Source: Oscillospiraceae bacterium
GTDB lineage: Bacteria; Bacillota; Clostridia; Oscillospirales; CAG-382
DNA length: 64,000 bases
NCBI GenBank assembly: GCA_015063785.1
Contig: SVTM01000009.1
Coordinates: 1-64,000, forward strand
Reading direction: 5' to 3'
Numbering within the stretch: position 1 is the stretch's first letter; each line of letters begins with the position of its first letter. Made by a program: the position numbers and the translations under genes. The notes beneath the pieces are model-generated. The model worked only from the letters and a program-made list of their open reading frames with translations. It searched no databases and was not told the DNA's origin. Of this stretch, positions 31,326 to 41,407 are shown piece by piece.

Positions 31326-32429
31326 TTAGTTATCTCTACAGTTTTCCTTCGCACGATTTTGAGCAGCCGACAGTGTAAAACGGCAACAAACAGTCTCGTA
31401 TGCCGCTGATGCGATTGTTTCATATTTATTGTTATCGGACACTGCTCGGCTTAATCCTTCCAGTATTCCGTCTGTTGTTGTGTTCTGTAAAAACCATCCG
31501 TTTTCGCCGTGACAAATCAAATCCCGAAGTCCGCCAACAGGCGAAGCAAGAACAGGGATACCGCAGCCCATCGATTCCAAAACGCTATTCGGCATTCCTT
31601 CGGTGTCTGTCGGAAACAACAGGTACTTCCAGCTCTTAATCGTATCGGGAATGCGGTTATGTTCAACCCATCCCAACAAATGAATATATGAATCGGCGTT
31701 AAGCTCTGCGATTCTTTCTCGGCACAACAATTCTTGCTTTCCCGAACCGATGATCTCCATGGAATAATCCTGATGAGTCTTGTGAAATTCATAAAAAGCA
31801 TCTATGCTTTCCATCACATGTTTTCCTGCGGTGAGTCGGCATATCATACCGATTGTCGGTTTTCGGTTTTCAAAAGCAATTTTGTCAGACGGATCGGTAT
31901 ATAAATGAATAATCCGACTATGTTTGTTTCGGATCAATCCTGCCCATTCGCTCAGCACACCCGGACTTTCCACGCACACGCTGTTGGCACGGTTTGCCAT
32001 TCGGGAAATCAGTTTTCCGGATAGCCTTGTTCCTGTACTCGATCTTCCCTCTTTCATCACGTTTCCGTAAAGGAAGTAGTTTACATCCGCTCTCTTGCAC
32101 TTTGCAGCTAAAAAAGGAAACAGCATTTTGTCTCCGATCCAAAAAAACACCGGAACGTCGCGAGAGACAGTGCGAAGAATATGCCAGGACATCTTCAATT
32201 GCAGAAGCAATATATCCAGCAAACGCTTTGCTTTGTTCTTTGCCCGCAAAATATGCCATGTGTGCAGGGTCGCTTTAACATCCGACTCAATCATAAGATT
32301 TCCGCCCACAACGTGTATTTCGTCATAAACGGCAGAAATAACCCGCAGAAATTTACTCAAGGTAACTTCTGCCGACCGATTGGCAGCAATCATTGGATTG
32401 GTTATCACATAACACACGTTGTTTTTCAT
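31326..32429 (-). CDS. Glycosyltransferase family 4
   Basis: 'IGMICRLTAGKHVMESIDAF...PTDTEGMPNSVLESMGCGIPVLASPVGGLRDLI'. Confidence 0.88.
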   Translation of the reverse strand: MKNNVCYVITNPMIAANRSAEVTLSKFLRVISAVYDEIHVVGGNLMIESDVKATLHTWHILRAKNKAKRLLDILLLQLKMSWHILRTVSRDVPVFFWIGDKMLFPFLAAKCKRADVNYFLYGNVMKEGRSSTGTRLSGKLISRMANRANSVCVESPGVLSEWAGLIRNKHSRIIHLYTDPSDKIAFENRKPTIGMICRLTAGKHVMESIDAFYEFHKTHQDYSMEIIGSGKQELLCRERIAELNADSYIHLLGWVEHNRIPDTIKSWKYLLFPTDTEGMPNSVLESMGCGIPVLASPVGGLRDLICHGENGWFLQNTTTDGILEGLSRAVSDNNKYETIASAAYETVCCRFTLSAAQNRAKENCRDN

Positions 32430-32450
32430 AGTTTACTCCGATTGGTTCAT

Positions 32451-33590
32451 TTATAAGACGTCAAATACCGATCTCAATTTTTGGTTATATTCAGTAACTG
32501 AAGATTGAGCTGCAAAAATGCGCCCGTTTTCCTGAAATACATCTGACCTGTTTATTGTTGACAATACAGCATCAATCGCACTTTGTATATCATTTTCTTT
32601 AAAAACAATACCTGCTCGGCTCACTTCAACAAACTCTTTTGCACCGGCAACGTCACAAGCCACCACCGGAATACCTGCCGCGGCAGCCTCCACACCTGCG
32701 AGTGGAAATCCTTCAAACGACGGTATCATCAACACAGACACAGCTTTTAGCATATCCGGAATATCCTCACGTCTTCCCAAAAGCACTGTCGCGTCTTCAA
32801 GTCCGCATTCTTTGATTTGTTGATTCAATTCATCTCTATATTCCTGTTCTCTGACTTCACCGGCAAACAGCCCAACTGCATCTATGCCAAGCTCACGGAG
32901 TTTTCGGATCACCGCCAAAACAAATGACTGCTGTTTTGAACGTTGAATCAACGCAACATGACCTATTAAAACACGGTTTTCAAGATGCAAACCGTATTGC
33001 ATCCGGACAGAGTCCAAAAAGCGCTGTCCGTTTCCCCCTGCATATCGGCTGTTATCCACAGGATTGTACAATACCTCTAACTTGGTGACAGCGGATGATG
33101 CGGCGATTTGCCCTCCAACGCAGTTAGATACTGCCATTACACGTTTCACGGCACGCCATTTGCTGCATACATTCAGCAGTTTTTTTGTCGGACCATCCAA
33201 GAATATATGGTGCAGATGCCATACAACAGGTTTGTGTTTCAGCGTCCCACATACTGCGCTCCATGGCAAAGCAGCAGGTCCGGGTGCATACAGGATGTCG
33301 GGCTTGTGTTTTCCGATCGCACGCAGAGACCGCATGATACATTTTGCTGACATCCAGGCATAGAGCAAATATGCTTTAATTCCTTTAACACCTGTCGGCA
33401 AATTCATATTGCCAAGCAGTATATAAGGTATTTGTCTTTTATCAAGTTCATCGGACAAAAGCCCTTTTTCGGGGATAAGGCACAGAAAGTCATATCGGTC
33501 TTGAAGCAGATCCATAACCATCAGCGTCATCTTCTGACCGCCGGAAACTGTTGAGAGTGTCTCCCAAACAAGTATTTTCTTTTTAGGCAC
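32451..33590 (-). CDS. Glycosyltransferase family 4
   Basis: 'PSFEGFPLAGVEAAAAGIPVVACDVAGAKEFV'. Confidence 0.88.
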   Translation of the reverse strand: MPKKKILVWETLSTVSGGQKMTLMVMDLLQDRYDFLCLIPEKGLLSDELDKRQIPYILLGNMNLPTGVKGIKAYLLYAWMSAKCIMRSLRAIGKHKPDILYAPGPAALPWSAVCGTLKHKPVVWHLHHIFLDGPTKKLLNVCSKWRAVKRVMAVSNCVGGQIAASSAVTKLEVLYNPVDNSRYAGGNGQRFLDSVRMQYGLHLENRVLIGHVALIQRSKQQSFVLAVIRKLRELGIDAVGLFAGEVREQEYRDELNQQIKECGLEDATVLLGRREDIPDMLKAVSVLMIPSFEGFPLAGVEAAAAGIPVVACDVAGAKEFVEVSRAGIVFKENDIQSAIDAVLSTINRSDVFQENGRIFAAQSSVTEYNQKLRSVFDVL

Positions 33591-35034
33591 CTATTTCACT
33601 CCCTACAAGTTGAAGAATCAAATCAAATATATCCGTCATTTCATATTGCTCTTTCACTAACTGAATGTTGGCACCGGAAATAATAGCAGTACGCCATCTA
33701 TGACCACCGGAAGACACCATGTGCATGGTACCGGACTTATCGAAGATTTTTTCTCCAAGCTCCCACTCGCCGCCATATCGTTCGTCCATCTGAAAGATGA
33801 TCTCAGGATATTTGTCCAAATGCTTTCCGTGATAGAATGTATTTGTGCGGACGATCCATTCAAACAGGGGTTTGTCCTCGCCATCAACAAGTATAGGACG
33901 TAAATATTCAATAATTTTGTCCGCTAAAGCATCCTTATCTTCAACACTGTCATTGATTCGGATTCCTCCATAACTGTAATTTTTGACAGCAGAGAGATCA
34001 CTCATATATGCCTGTGTGTGATCCCAATCAAAGTCTTTACCTGATGCAAAAACACTTTTCCATACAGGAAAACGCTTTGCCATTCTGACCGCCCATGAAG
34101 GCAAGCCTATGGTTTTTATGGTTTTCATTGCTGCTGACTTGATCAATCGTTTAGCTGTTTTTTTGACAGAGGTTTTCTTGGCGTTTCCTTCTTTCGGTGT
34201 CAAAAATCCGCCGCGGCGAAGCAGCTCGTTGATTCGAACCGTACATACGGGACGGGCTCCGTGACCGTGGTCGCTGACAATCAGCAAAGGAGTATTGGGG
34301 AATCGTTCTCTGACAGAACCAATATACCTGTCCATACGGATATACATATCCCGAATCGTATTCTCAAACGGATTAGAACCGGGATATAACGGATGTGTGG
34401 GATCGCAGTATTTCCAAAACTCATGTTGTATACCATCAGTTGTGGAAAAATAAGCAAAGAGAACATCTGCATCTTCGTTTTTCAACGCAAGGTCGGTCAG
34501 TCGGATTTCCTCCTCCGCTTTGGCAAAAAACTCATCACGAAGCGTGCCCAACGATTGTTCTGCTGTAAACTTGCTTTCTGTTCCAAGGATATCAATATTC
34601 GGAGAATATAAATCCTTTTTTTCTTCCGGATATACATAAATTTGACCGTCCAAAGGTCTTGTGATCATCAAACCGTTGATTTGCCAACCACGCTTGATAT
34701 TCATCGGAAGAAGGACTGCACATGTAAGTCCACGACTGTTCAGCACATCCCAAAATGTTTTTCCGTGAAATACCGAATCATCAAACGTAAGCGGTTTATA
34801 TGTGTTTTCCTTAGCTCCGAGATTGACAAAATTCAGAATACCATGCTCAGACGGGTCTTGACCTGTATAAATTGTTGACCAGGCAGGAGTGGTGTCTGCA
34901 GGAAAAACAGATCTGAGTTTAGGAAAACCGGATTCCTGCATCATTCCGTAAAGATTTGGCAGACTTTCTTTATATTTCAGAACAACATCCCGATCCATGC
35001 CGTCTATACCAAGGATAATCAATTTACCTACCAT
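33583..35034 (-). CDS. Alkaline phosphatase family / type I phosphodiesterase
   Basis: 'LIILGIDGMDRDVV', 'FPADTTPAWSTIYTGQDPSEHGI', 'LIVSDHGHG'. Confidence 0.85.
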   Translation of the reverse strand: MVGKLIILGIDGMDRDVVLKYKESLPNLYGMMQESGFPKLRSVFPADTTPAWSTIYTGQDPSEHGILNFVNLGAKENTYKPLTFDDSVFHGKTFWDVLNSRGLTCAVLLPMNIKRGWQINGLMITRPLDGQIYVYPEEKKDLYSPNIDILGTESKFTAEQSLGTLRDEFFAKAEEEIRLTDLALKNEDADVLFAYFSTTDGIQHEFWKYCDPTHPLYPGSNPFENTIRDMYIRMDRYIGSVRERFPNTPLLIVSDHGHGARPVCTVRINELLRRGGFLTPKEGNAKKTSVKKTAKRLIKSAAMKTIKTIGLPSWAVRMAKRFPVWKSVFASGKDFDWDHTQAYMSDLSAVKNYSYGGIRINDSVEDKDALADKIIEYLRPILVDGEDKPLFEWIVRTNTFYHGKHLDKYPEIIFQMDERYGGEWELGEKIFDKSGTMHMVSSGGHRWRTAIISGANIQLVKEQYEMTDIFDLILQLVGSEIGA

Positions 35035-35048
35035 TCTGTATTCCTCAA

Positions 35049-35723
35049 TCACTGCTTACATTCTTTAACACAGTTCATAACTGCATCTACCACTTCGCGA
35101 GTCATATTCTCCAATTCCTGATTACCGGATATGATAGTTGCGCCGTACAAGTCCGCAACTTTATCATAAAGAGGTTCGCGGATTTCGAGATACAGCGGAT
35201 CCGGAATATCATCCTTTCTGGAACAGCAGACATCCACAGGAGTCTTGATGTAAACAAGAAGATCCGGCTTTGGTGCCCGTTTCCACTTATGTTCCATCGT
35301 ATCTTTTATATAATCCTCGCCAAGACCAAGGTTTGTCGCATAAGTCACAACGTTGTCATATACATAACGATCCACAAGAAGTGTAGTGCCAAAAAGGCGT
35401 TTTAATGTGATGGAAAAGAATATCTGCAATTTGAATTCCATTGTTGTCAGTGCAGAAAAAACCCGATACACACCTTTTTTCTTCGATTGCTTCCGCATTT
35501 TTTCCAGATAGGCTTTATAATCGCCTCCGTACGGATCACTTTCGTGTTTCATCAGCAACTTTTTGCCCAGGTGTATTATCGGGCGCAGATACTTGATAAC
35601 ATAAGCTGCTCTGACAACTTCTACACGATACCCGGCGTCTTTAAGATGCTGATATGCATATTCAATACTTGTTGATTTTCCGGATCCGTCAAGACCCATA
35701 AAACAAATCATTTTTGGTTTCAT
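35049..35723 (-). CDS. Thymidylate-kinase-like P-loop kinase
   Basis: 'ICFMGLDGSGKST' Walker A, 'LLVDRYVYDNVV'. Confidence 0.75.
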   Translation of the reverse strand: MKPKMICFMGLDGSGKSTSIEYAYQHLKDAGYRVEVVRAAYVIKYLRPIIHLGKKLLMKHESDPYGGDYKAYLEKMRKQSKKKGVYRVFSALTTMEFKLQIFFSITLKRLFGTTLLVDRYVYDNVVTYATNLGLGEDYIKDTMEHKWKRAPKPDLLVYIKTPVDVCCSRKDDIPDPLYLEIREPLYDKVADLYGATIISGNQELENMTREVVDAVMNCVKECKQ

Positions 35724-36682
35724 TTCAAATTTTCCCTTATAGCTGTCAAGGCCTCAGCTGAGCAGATACTCCACGATATCGGTTCGGAAAGCAAGCCTTT
35801 ATCGGATTTCAGGCTGCTTAACATATGCATTTCGCTATTCATGTCAGCTTCGTCTGAGAGGATGCGAACTGCGCTGTCAACAGCATGAATATGTTTCAAT
35901 CCGGGCAGGTCGCTGCAAGCAGCAACCGGTGTGCCGCACGCTAAGGCCTCCATAACCGAAAGAGGTATGCTGATCACATATTCAATCGATTTTGTCGGAA
36001 ACAGGTATACATCTGCCATCTGATAGATTTTTTCTACGTTCTGTAAATATCCGGACAGGATCCTGACATTTGACTTCAGCAGCATATCTTTGGTTTGCTT
36101 ATCTTCAAACATTCCGCTTACCACGACAAGCTTTTCAAAGTCATTTTCCGACAGTTTTGTAAATTGCTCCAACCCTCGCCCGGAAGAGCAATGCCCTACA
36201 TGAACCACTAGCTTTTTGTCCGGAGAAAATCCGTATTCTTGCTTGATCTTATATACCTCATCGGCGGACACAGGAACAAACTTATCTTTGTTTATTCCGA
36301 CGCGCAGAAACACAGCTTTACATCCGTTCTTTATCTTTACGCCTGATAAATCTTCCGGTATCAAAGCAAAGTAATGATTTCCGGGCGCTTTTCTTTCACA
36401 AAGCGCTTTATATGATCTATCCGGTTCCTGGACGCATACTAACCATACATTTTTACAGAGTAGGCAAAGGACTCTGATTAAATAATAGAGTGCCTTGCCG
36501 GCTCTTGCAAAAACAACTGTGACATCGCTGCTAAGCGTTTTTTTTACCAGTCCTGGGATGTCCTTAAGTCTGGAATAAAGAACTGTACATTCTTTCTCCC
36601 ATTCACGCGAATAATGTGTCGCAATGTTACGCATTCCTTCGTTTTCCTGACCATTGATGTTACTGATTACGTGAATTGTCAT
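35720..36682 (-). CDS. Glycosyltransferase (GT4/GT-B-like)
   Basis: 'VVHVGHCSSGRGLEQFTKL...FPTKSIEYVISIPLSVMEALACGTPVAACSDLPGL'. Confidence 0.8.
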   Translation of the reverse strand: MTIHVISNINGQENEGMRNIATHYSREWEKECTVLYSRLKDIPGLVKKTLSSDVTVVFARAGKALYYLIRVLCLLCKNVWLVCVQEPDRSYKALCERKAPGNHYFALIPEDLSGVKIKNGCKAVFLRVGINKDKFVPVSADEVYKIKQEYGFSPDKKLVVHVGHCSSGRGLEQFTKLSENDFEKLVVVSGMFEDKQTKDMLLKSNVRILSGYLQNVEKIYQMADVYLFPTKSIEYVISIPLSVMEALACGTPVAACSDLPGLKHIHAVDSAVRILSDEADMNSEMHMLSSLKSDKGLLSEPISWSICSAEALTAIRENLK

Positions 36683-36700
36683 TGCGACACCCCTTTATCA

Positions 36701-38158
36701 TTATCTGAACAATGTTTTCTTTAGTTTAGAAAAAGCTTTTAGTGAGCGTTTCAAATCTTCAAAATCACGCAAGCCACGCCACATTCTGTGTACAATATAC
36801 CAAGGACGCAGATAATATTTTTTTCTCGCATAGGAACAAAACGAAACCAGCTCATCAGCAGATAGTTCCGGCGTTTGAATAATACAGTTCAAGGTTCCAT
36901 CCTCACGAAGATACTCTTGGTAATCGCCGTTTATATATCCGTTTTCCATAGCCCACTGATATGCACGCGTCCCGGGATATGGAATCAGCGGGAAAAATTG
37001 TGCCGTATCAGTTTTATAACGCAACGCAGCTTTGAGAGTATTCTCCATTGTTTGTCGTGTTTCGCCCGGATTGCCCACCATATAACAGGCGTGTACCATC
37101 AATCCTGCTCTACGAGCATCTTTTATGTAGTTTTCGATCTGTGCTACTGTTGTTCCTTTCTGAATGTTATTGAGGATATTTTGATCTACACTCTCAATTC
37201 CCGGAATAATAAGATGGCAGCCTGCTTTCTTCATCTGAACCATGGTCTCATAATCCAAGTTCACACGAGCATTACACAGCCAACGGATTTTTTTGTGCAA
37301 CCCTCGTTCAATCATCATTTTACACAGAGTTGCAACCCTATCTTTATTGATCGTAAAAGTATCGTCTTCGAATACAATTTCTTTTACATTGGGAAAGTTT
37401 TCAACGATATATTCTATTTCGCCAATAACATGTTCTGGCGATCTTAAGCGATACTTGTGTCCATGAAGTGTTTGCGGATATACACAAAAGTTACAGCGCG
37501 CAGGACATCCGCGTCCGGTAAACATTTGAATTACAGGAAAAGCTGCAGCCGGAAATACATAGTCTGTAACACACAGATATTCTTTTATAAACTCCGCTGC
37601 ATATGGAATTTGATCCAAGTCTGTAATCAGTTCCGCATCCGGATTATGTACGATACTTTTGTTGTCTCTGTATGTCAAGCCACGGACTGTATTTAGCTTT
37701 TCACTATTCTTCAAGGCAAATGCCAGATCGAGAACGATCTGGTCAAACTCTCGGCGCGCAATGCCATCAATTCCTGCGTTGATGTTCATTGTTTCTTCCG
37801 GCACAGCTGACGGATGAGTGCCCACGAGAAGGGTAAATGAAGAGGGGTATCTTTGTTTTATCTGCAAAGCAAACTCTGCATCAGAATAAATTGACGGGGT
37901 ACTTGTATCTAAAACAAATAACCTAGCGTCAGCTGCTTCATTCTTTATTCGCTCTAATGTTTGATCTTTAGTGAGTTGTTTTGCCGGAGCATCAATAAAT
38001 ACGATTTCAAAGCCATGTTTGCGACAATAAGCAGCAGCGTAAATCAGCCATAACGGGTAGTATAACACACCGCTATGGCCAATCGATGGGCTTCTGGATT
38101 CTCTGGAAAACTTTCCATATTCAGCCTTAAACGGCGGATTGATAAAACATATTTTCAT
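36701..38158 (-). CDS. B12-binding-domain radical SAM protein
   Basis: N-terminal cobalamin-binding-like domain, 'FTGRGCPARCNFCVYP' CxxxCxxC, 'CYMVGNPGETRQTMENT'. Confidence 0.9.
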   Translation of the reverse strand: MKICFINPPFKAEYGKFSRESRSPSIGHSGVLYYPLWLIYAAAYCRKHGFEIVFIDAPAKQLTKDQTLERIKNEAADARLFVLDTSTPSIYSDAEFALQIKQRYPSSFTLLVGTHPSAVPEETMNINAGIDGIARREFDQIVLDLAFALKNSEKLNTVRGLTYRDNKSIVHNPDAELITDLDQIPYAAEFIKEYLCVTDYVFPAAAFPVIQMFTGRGCPARCNFCVYPQTLHGHKYRLRSPEHVIGEIEYIVENFPNVKEIVFEDDTFTINKDRVATLCKMMIERGLHKKIRWLCNARVNLDYETMVQMKKAGCHLIIPGIESVDQNILNNIQKGTTVAQIENYIKDARRAGLMVHACYMVGNPGETRQTMENTLKAALRYKTDTAQFFPLIPYPGTRAYQWAMENGYINGDYQEYLREDGTLNCIIQTPELSADELVSFCSYARKKYYLRPWYIVHRMWRGLRDFEDLKRSLKAFSKLKKTLFR

Positions 38159-38171
38159 AGGATCTTGTCCT

Positions 38172-38939
38172 TTATTTTAGATTTCGATACTTTTTTATTC
38201 CTCGTATGCAATACCAGATCATGTAATATGCGGACTCAAAAGCGGAAAGACCGACGCTACGATATGTATTCCAATTCATTTTCGCAGCCTTGATTTTATT
38301 TCCTGATTTTGATGTGGCAGACACCCGATATATTAGTAGTGGTTGATTGATTCCTTGAACTACGGCTCCGTCACGAAGGCAACCGAGCCAACAGGCAAAA
38401 TCCTCATGCATATGGTCCCCCTCGACCATGTGCTTCTGCAACAGTTCTTTTCGTACCAAAACAGAAGAGTTTGAAATGATGTTTTGCTTTAGTAACTGAC
38501 GATATGTGATTCGGTTTGGTATCTGCATAATCCACGAGTACGGTGTACCGTCAGCCTTAATAAACGAAGATCCGGTAAAAAACAAATCAGCCTCATCATT
38601 TTTAAGAAGTTCCATCTGTTTTTCAAGCTTGTCTGCTGTCCATAAATCGTCACTATCCAAAAAAGCAATCCAGTTGCCCGATGCCGAATCCACACCTCGT
38701 TTACGGCTGTATGAAACACCACTGTTAATCGGATTGGTTAATACCACTATCCGCGAATCCATTTTTTTATATCTACAAACTAAATCAGCCGTGCAATCAG
38801 TTGACGCATCATTAATAATTATCAATTCCCAACAATCGCATGTTTGAGACAAAACGGATTGTATAGACTCTTCAATTGTCTTTTCGGCATTATAAGCCGG
38901 CATAACAATGGATATCAAAGGAGGCTTATGTTTTATCAT
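38172..38939 (-). CDS. Glycosyltransferase family 2
   Basis: 'ISIVMPAYNAEKTIEESIQSVLSQTCDCWELIIINDASTD...IAFLDSDDLW'. Confidence 0.93.
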   Translation of the reverse strand: MIKHKPPLISIVMPAYNAEKTIEESIQSVLSQTCDCWELIIINDASTDCTADLVCRYKKMDSRIVVLTNPINSGVSYSRKRGVDSASGNWIAFLDSDDLWTADKLEKQMELLKNDEADLFFTGSSFIKADGTPYSWIMQIPNRITYRQLLKQNIISNSSVLVRKELLQKHMVEGDHMHEDFACWLGCLRDGAVVQGINQPLLIYRVSATSKSGNKIKAAKMNWNTYRSVGLSAFESAYYMIWYCIRGIKKYRNLK

Positions 38940-39045
38940 AACGATACTTCTTCCTTGGATTATAAATCTCCACGAATTTTATATAAAGACTTTGTGTCTT
39001 GTTGCAAAACAACAATTCAAAAGGATTATTTAACCTCGCAGTTTA

Positions 39046-39516
39046 TCAACCTTTTTTTATATTCGCAAGATTACTGCGAAGGCGTATAACAAAATGCCTG
39101 AACGGTCTAATTGCACACCAAAAGCGGCAATACAGCCTATAGCCGGGATTTGACACCTCTATACGCTTGCCATCTCTTGTGAATGCCGATACTACAGCAA
39201 CCAGTTGGTCGGGATATATTTTTTCCATCTGCACAAGGTTATCTCCGTTGCAAACATAGTAATCGTCTTTTACCGCAACAACTCTGTGCATTACGTATTT
39301 TCCGCTGGGATACTGATATACAGGCAGATCATATTTCTTTAATTTTTCAGGTAATGGAGACAGTTCAACACTGTCTTTTCCTTCTCGCAGCATGGGCAAC
39401 ATACTTCTTCCACGAAAAGGCAAATACCTGATCACTTGTCCCGATAAAACCTGTTCACGGACAAGCTGCATAAGTTCTTCGCCCTCTATGAATCCTTCAT
39501 TACGCAAGGAAATCAA
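39046..39516 (-). CDS. S24/S26 family (signal-peptidase-like) peptidase without an obvious N-terminal TM
   Basis: 'LPFRGRSMLPML' catalytic Ser block and 'KYVMHRVVAVKDDYYVCNGDN' (Ser/His-type dyad). Confidence 0.8.
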   Translation of the reverse strand: MISLRNEGFIEGEELMQLVREQVLSGQVIRYLPFRGRSMLPMLREGKDSVELSPLPEKLKKYDLPVYQYPSGKYVMHRVVAVKDDYYVCNGDNLVQMEKIYPDQLVAVVSAFTRDGKRIEVSNPGYRLYCRFWCAIRPFRHFVIRLRSNLANIKKG

Positions 39517-39760
39517 GCTCCTTCAGACGAGCTATAAAAGTGTCCACACTCTTTTCAGCTCTTTCGCGATCCACATCATACTCTGCAAGCAGTGCTTCCA
39601 CCAGATCAGCTTTTTCTGCGTCAACCGTCAACTTTTCCCACAAAAACTTTCCTGTGTCATTCAGCGTGATCATCATATCAAGATTAGTCACACCTTCGGA
39701 AGGTAGGGCAACTGTTTGACCGGCTACGGTACGCAGAATAAAACCTTCTTTTAACTTCAT
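39500..39760 (-). CDS. PqqD-family protein (RiPP recognition element fold)
   Basis: 86 aa 'FILRTVAGQTVALPSEG...ITLNDTGKFLWEKLTVDAEKADLVEALLAEYDVDRERAEKSVDTFIARLKEL'. Confidence 0.88.
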   Translation of the reverse strand: MKLKEGFILRTVAGQTVALPSEGVTNLDMMITLNDTGKFLWEKLTVDAEKADLVEALLAEYDVDRERAEKSVDTFIARLKELDFLA

Positions 39761-40515
39761 GATTGTTTTCCTCCGAATCTCTTAATTGCTTCTTTACTCA
39801 TTGCCGCCTGAGAAATCAGTGCGGCTTCTTTTGTGGGCGTACAGCGGAGTTTCCACATCGGGACAGATAGCATCAGGTCATCCAGCAATTCCAACAGACG
39901 AGTTCTTACATTCGCCATTTTGGGTCTAACAGTCTGATCCAACAGTGAAAAAATTGCTTTTGCACCATAATAAGGTTCTATCTCGTTGATTTCACCGCGT
40001 GACAGAACACAAATACCGCCAATCGGTACTCGCATGTTGATGTTTTGATCGGTTTTTCCGCTCCATGGAGTGCCATACGCATACCAACAGTCATCCTCCT
40101 TGCGCAGTGCAGGCTTGTCATCATTAAGCATAACAACTGCTTCGCCAAACGCAGCTCTCCACATATTTGTATGAGTAGATTTTCCTGTTCCGCATGGAGC
40201 TGAAAACAGGTATGCATATCCATCCATCACAACAGCAGATGAGTGAAGCAACATTCCATCGAAATCCAGCAGCTGACGATAAAAACTGCCGCCGGTACAA
40301 AGATACTCACAATCATCAAGACTGAGATGAGGCTGTCGGTCTTTCAGGCTTTGCGGATTACTTGTAATGGTAATATCCGCTTGGCCAACAGTTTCGGTTA
40401 AGTATGGTTCTGCCTGACTAAGTGTTCGGCCGAATGAATCCATTCTAACACGCAACCCGGCTATTAAATAATCATGTTCCATAAACTCCTCGATTCCTTG
40501 TTCCGCCGAAAGCAT
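39757..40515 (-). CDS. HprK-related kinase-like protein
   Basis: 'LLHSSAVVMDGYAYLFSAPCGTGKSTHTNMWRAAFGEAVVMLNDDKPALRKEDDCWYAYGTPWSGK'. Confidence 0.8.
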   Translation of the reverse strand: MLSAEQGIEEFMEHDYLIAGLRVRMDSFGRTLSQAEPYLTETVGQADITITSNPQSLKDRQPHLSLDDCEYLCTGGSFYRQLLDFDGMLLHSSAVVMDGYAYLFSAPCGTGKSTHTNMWRAAFGEAVVMLNDDKPALRKEDDCWYAYGTPWSGKTDQNINMRVPIGGICVLSRGEINEIEPYYGAKAIFSLLDQTVRPKMANVRTRLLELLDDLMLSVPMWKLRCTPTKEAALISQAAMSKEAIKRFGGKQS

Positions 40516-40541
40516 TTGGGCAAGATGGACCTATGTTTTCC

Positions 40542-41243
40542 TCACTTTGCGTCGCGATGATGCAATACAATTCCCACTGTTTTCAGCATAATTTTGAAAT
40601 CCATCCACAAAGAACGCTTCTTTATGTACTCAATATCATACAGAATCTTTTCTTCCGGGCGAATGCTATATCCGCCATTGACTTGCGCCAATCCTGTAAT
40701 ACCGGGCTTTACTGCCAATCGCTGTGAAAAGCCATGAATATATGTTTCAAACGCTTCATAAAAACAAGGGCGCTCAGGTCTTGGTCCGACAAGAGTCATA
40801 GATCCTGCAAGCACATTGAAAAATTGCGGAAGCTCGTCCAAACGATACTGTCTTAGGGCGGCGCCGAGCTTGGTGATACGGGAATCCTGAGCCCCCTCTG
40901 ACCACTGTGCTCCGCCGGCTTCGGCATCCATTGTCATTGTTCGGAACTTGATGATCTTGAAAGGTTTGCCGTTTATTCCCAATCGAGTCTGACGGTAGAA
41001 TACCGTTCCTCCCATATTAGCTTTTATCATTATTGCAATGATAAGCATAGGGAGAGCTGTAACAATGATTCCAATAACCGCGAAAATAATATCCGCCATG
41101 CGCTTGATAAAATTGTATATATTCTTTTTTTTCAGTTGTGGCAGCTGCTCAACATAGAATTCATCCGTGACTTCGTATGGCAAAATTACCGTATTACTGC
41201 TGCCGGGTAATTCTGTCCGGACAATAGTAGCTTCGTGTTGCAT
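40542..41243 (-). CDS. Undecaprenyl-phosphate sugar-1-phosphate transferase
   Basis: 'IKFRTMTMDAEAGGAQWSEGAQDSRITKLGAALRQYRLDELPQFFNVLAGSMTLVGPRPERP...KPGITGLAQVNGG'. Confidence 0.94.
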   Translation of the reverse strand: MQHEATIVRTELPGSSNTVILPYEVTDEFYVEQLPQLKKKNIYNFIKRMADIIFAVIGIIVTALPMLIIAIMIKANMGGTVFYRQTRLGINGKPFKIIKFRTMTMDAEAGGAQWSEGAQDSRITKLGAALRQYRLDELPQFFNVLAGSMTLVGPRPERPCFYEAFETYIHGFSQRLAVKPGITGLAQVNGGYSIRPEEKILYDIEYIKKRSLWMDFKIMLKTVGIVLHHRDAK

Positions 41244-41326
41244 GGCTGAACTTTCTCATTTCTTTCTTTTTTATTACCTGCATTTACTTCATAAGACTAT
41301 GAGCAAACGCTCTTGATACAAGGAAC

Positions 41327-41349
41327 GCTCCCGAACAAACTTCGGGAGT
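41327..41349 (-). terminator. Hairpin between SLH-stalk gene and sugar transferase gene
   Basis: ACTCCCGAAGTTTGTTCGGGAGC; weak T-tract. Confidence 0.35.
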
Positions 41350-41407
41350 ATACCTCAAACCAAGGGATGAGGGAAAGAATCGGATATAAATATATCCCCC
41401 TAACTAT

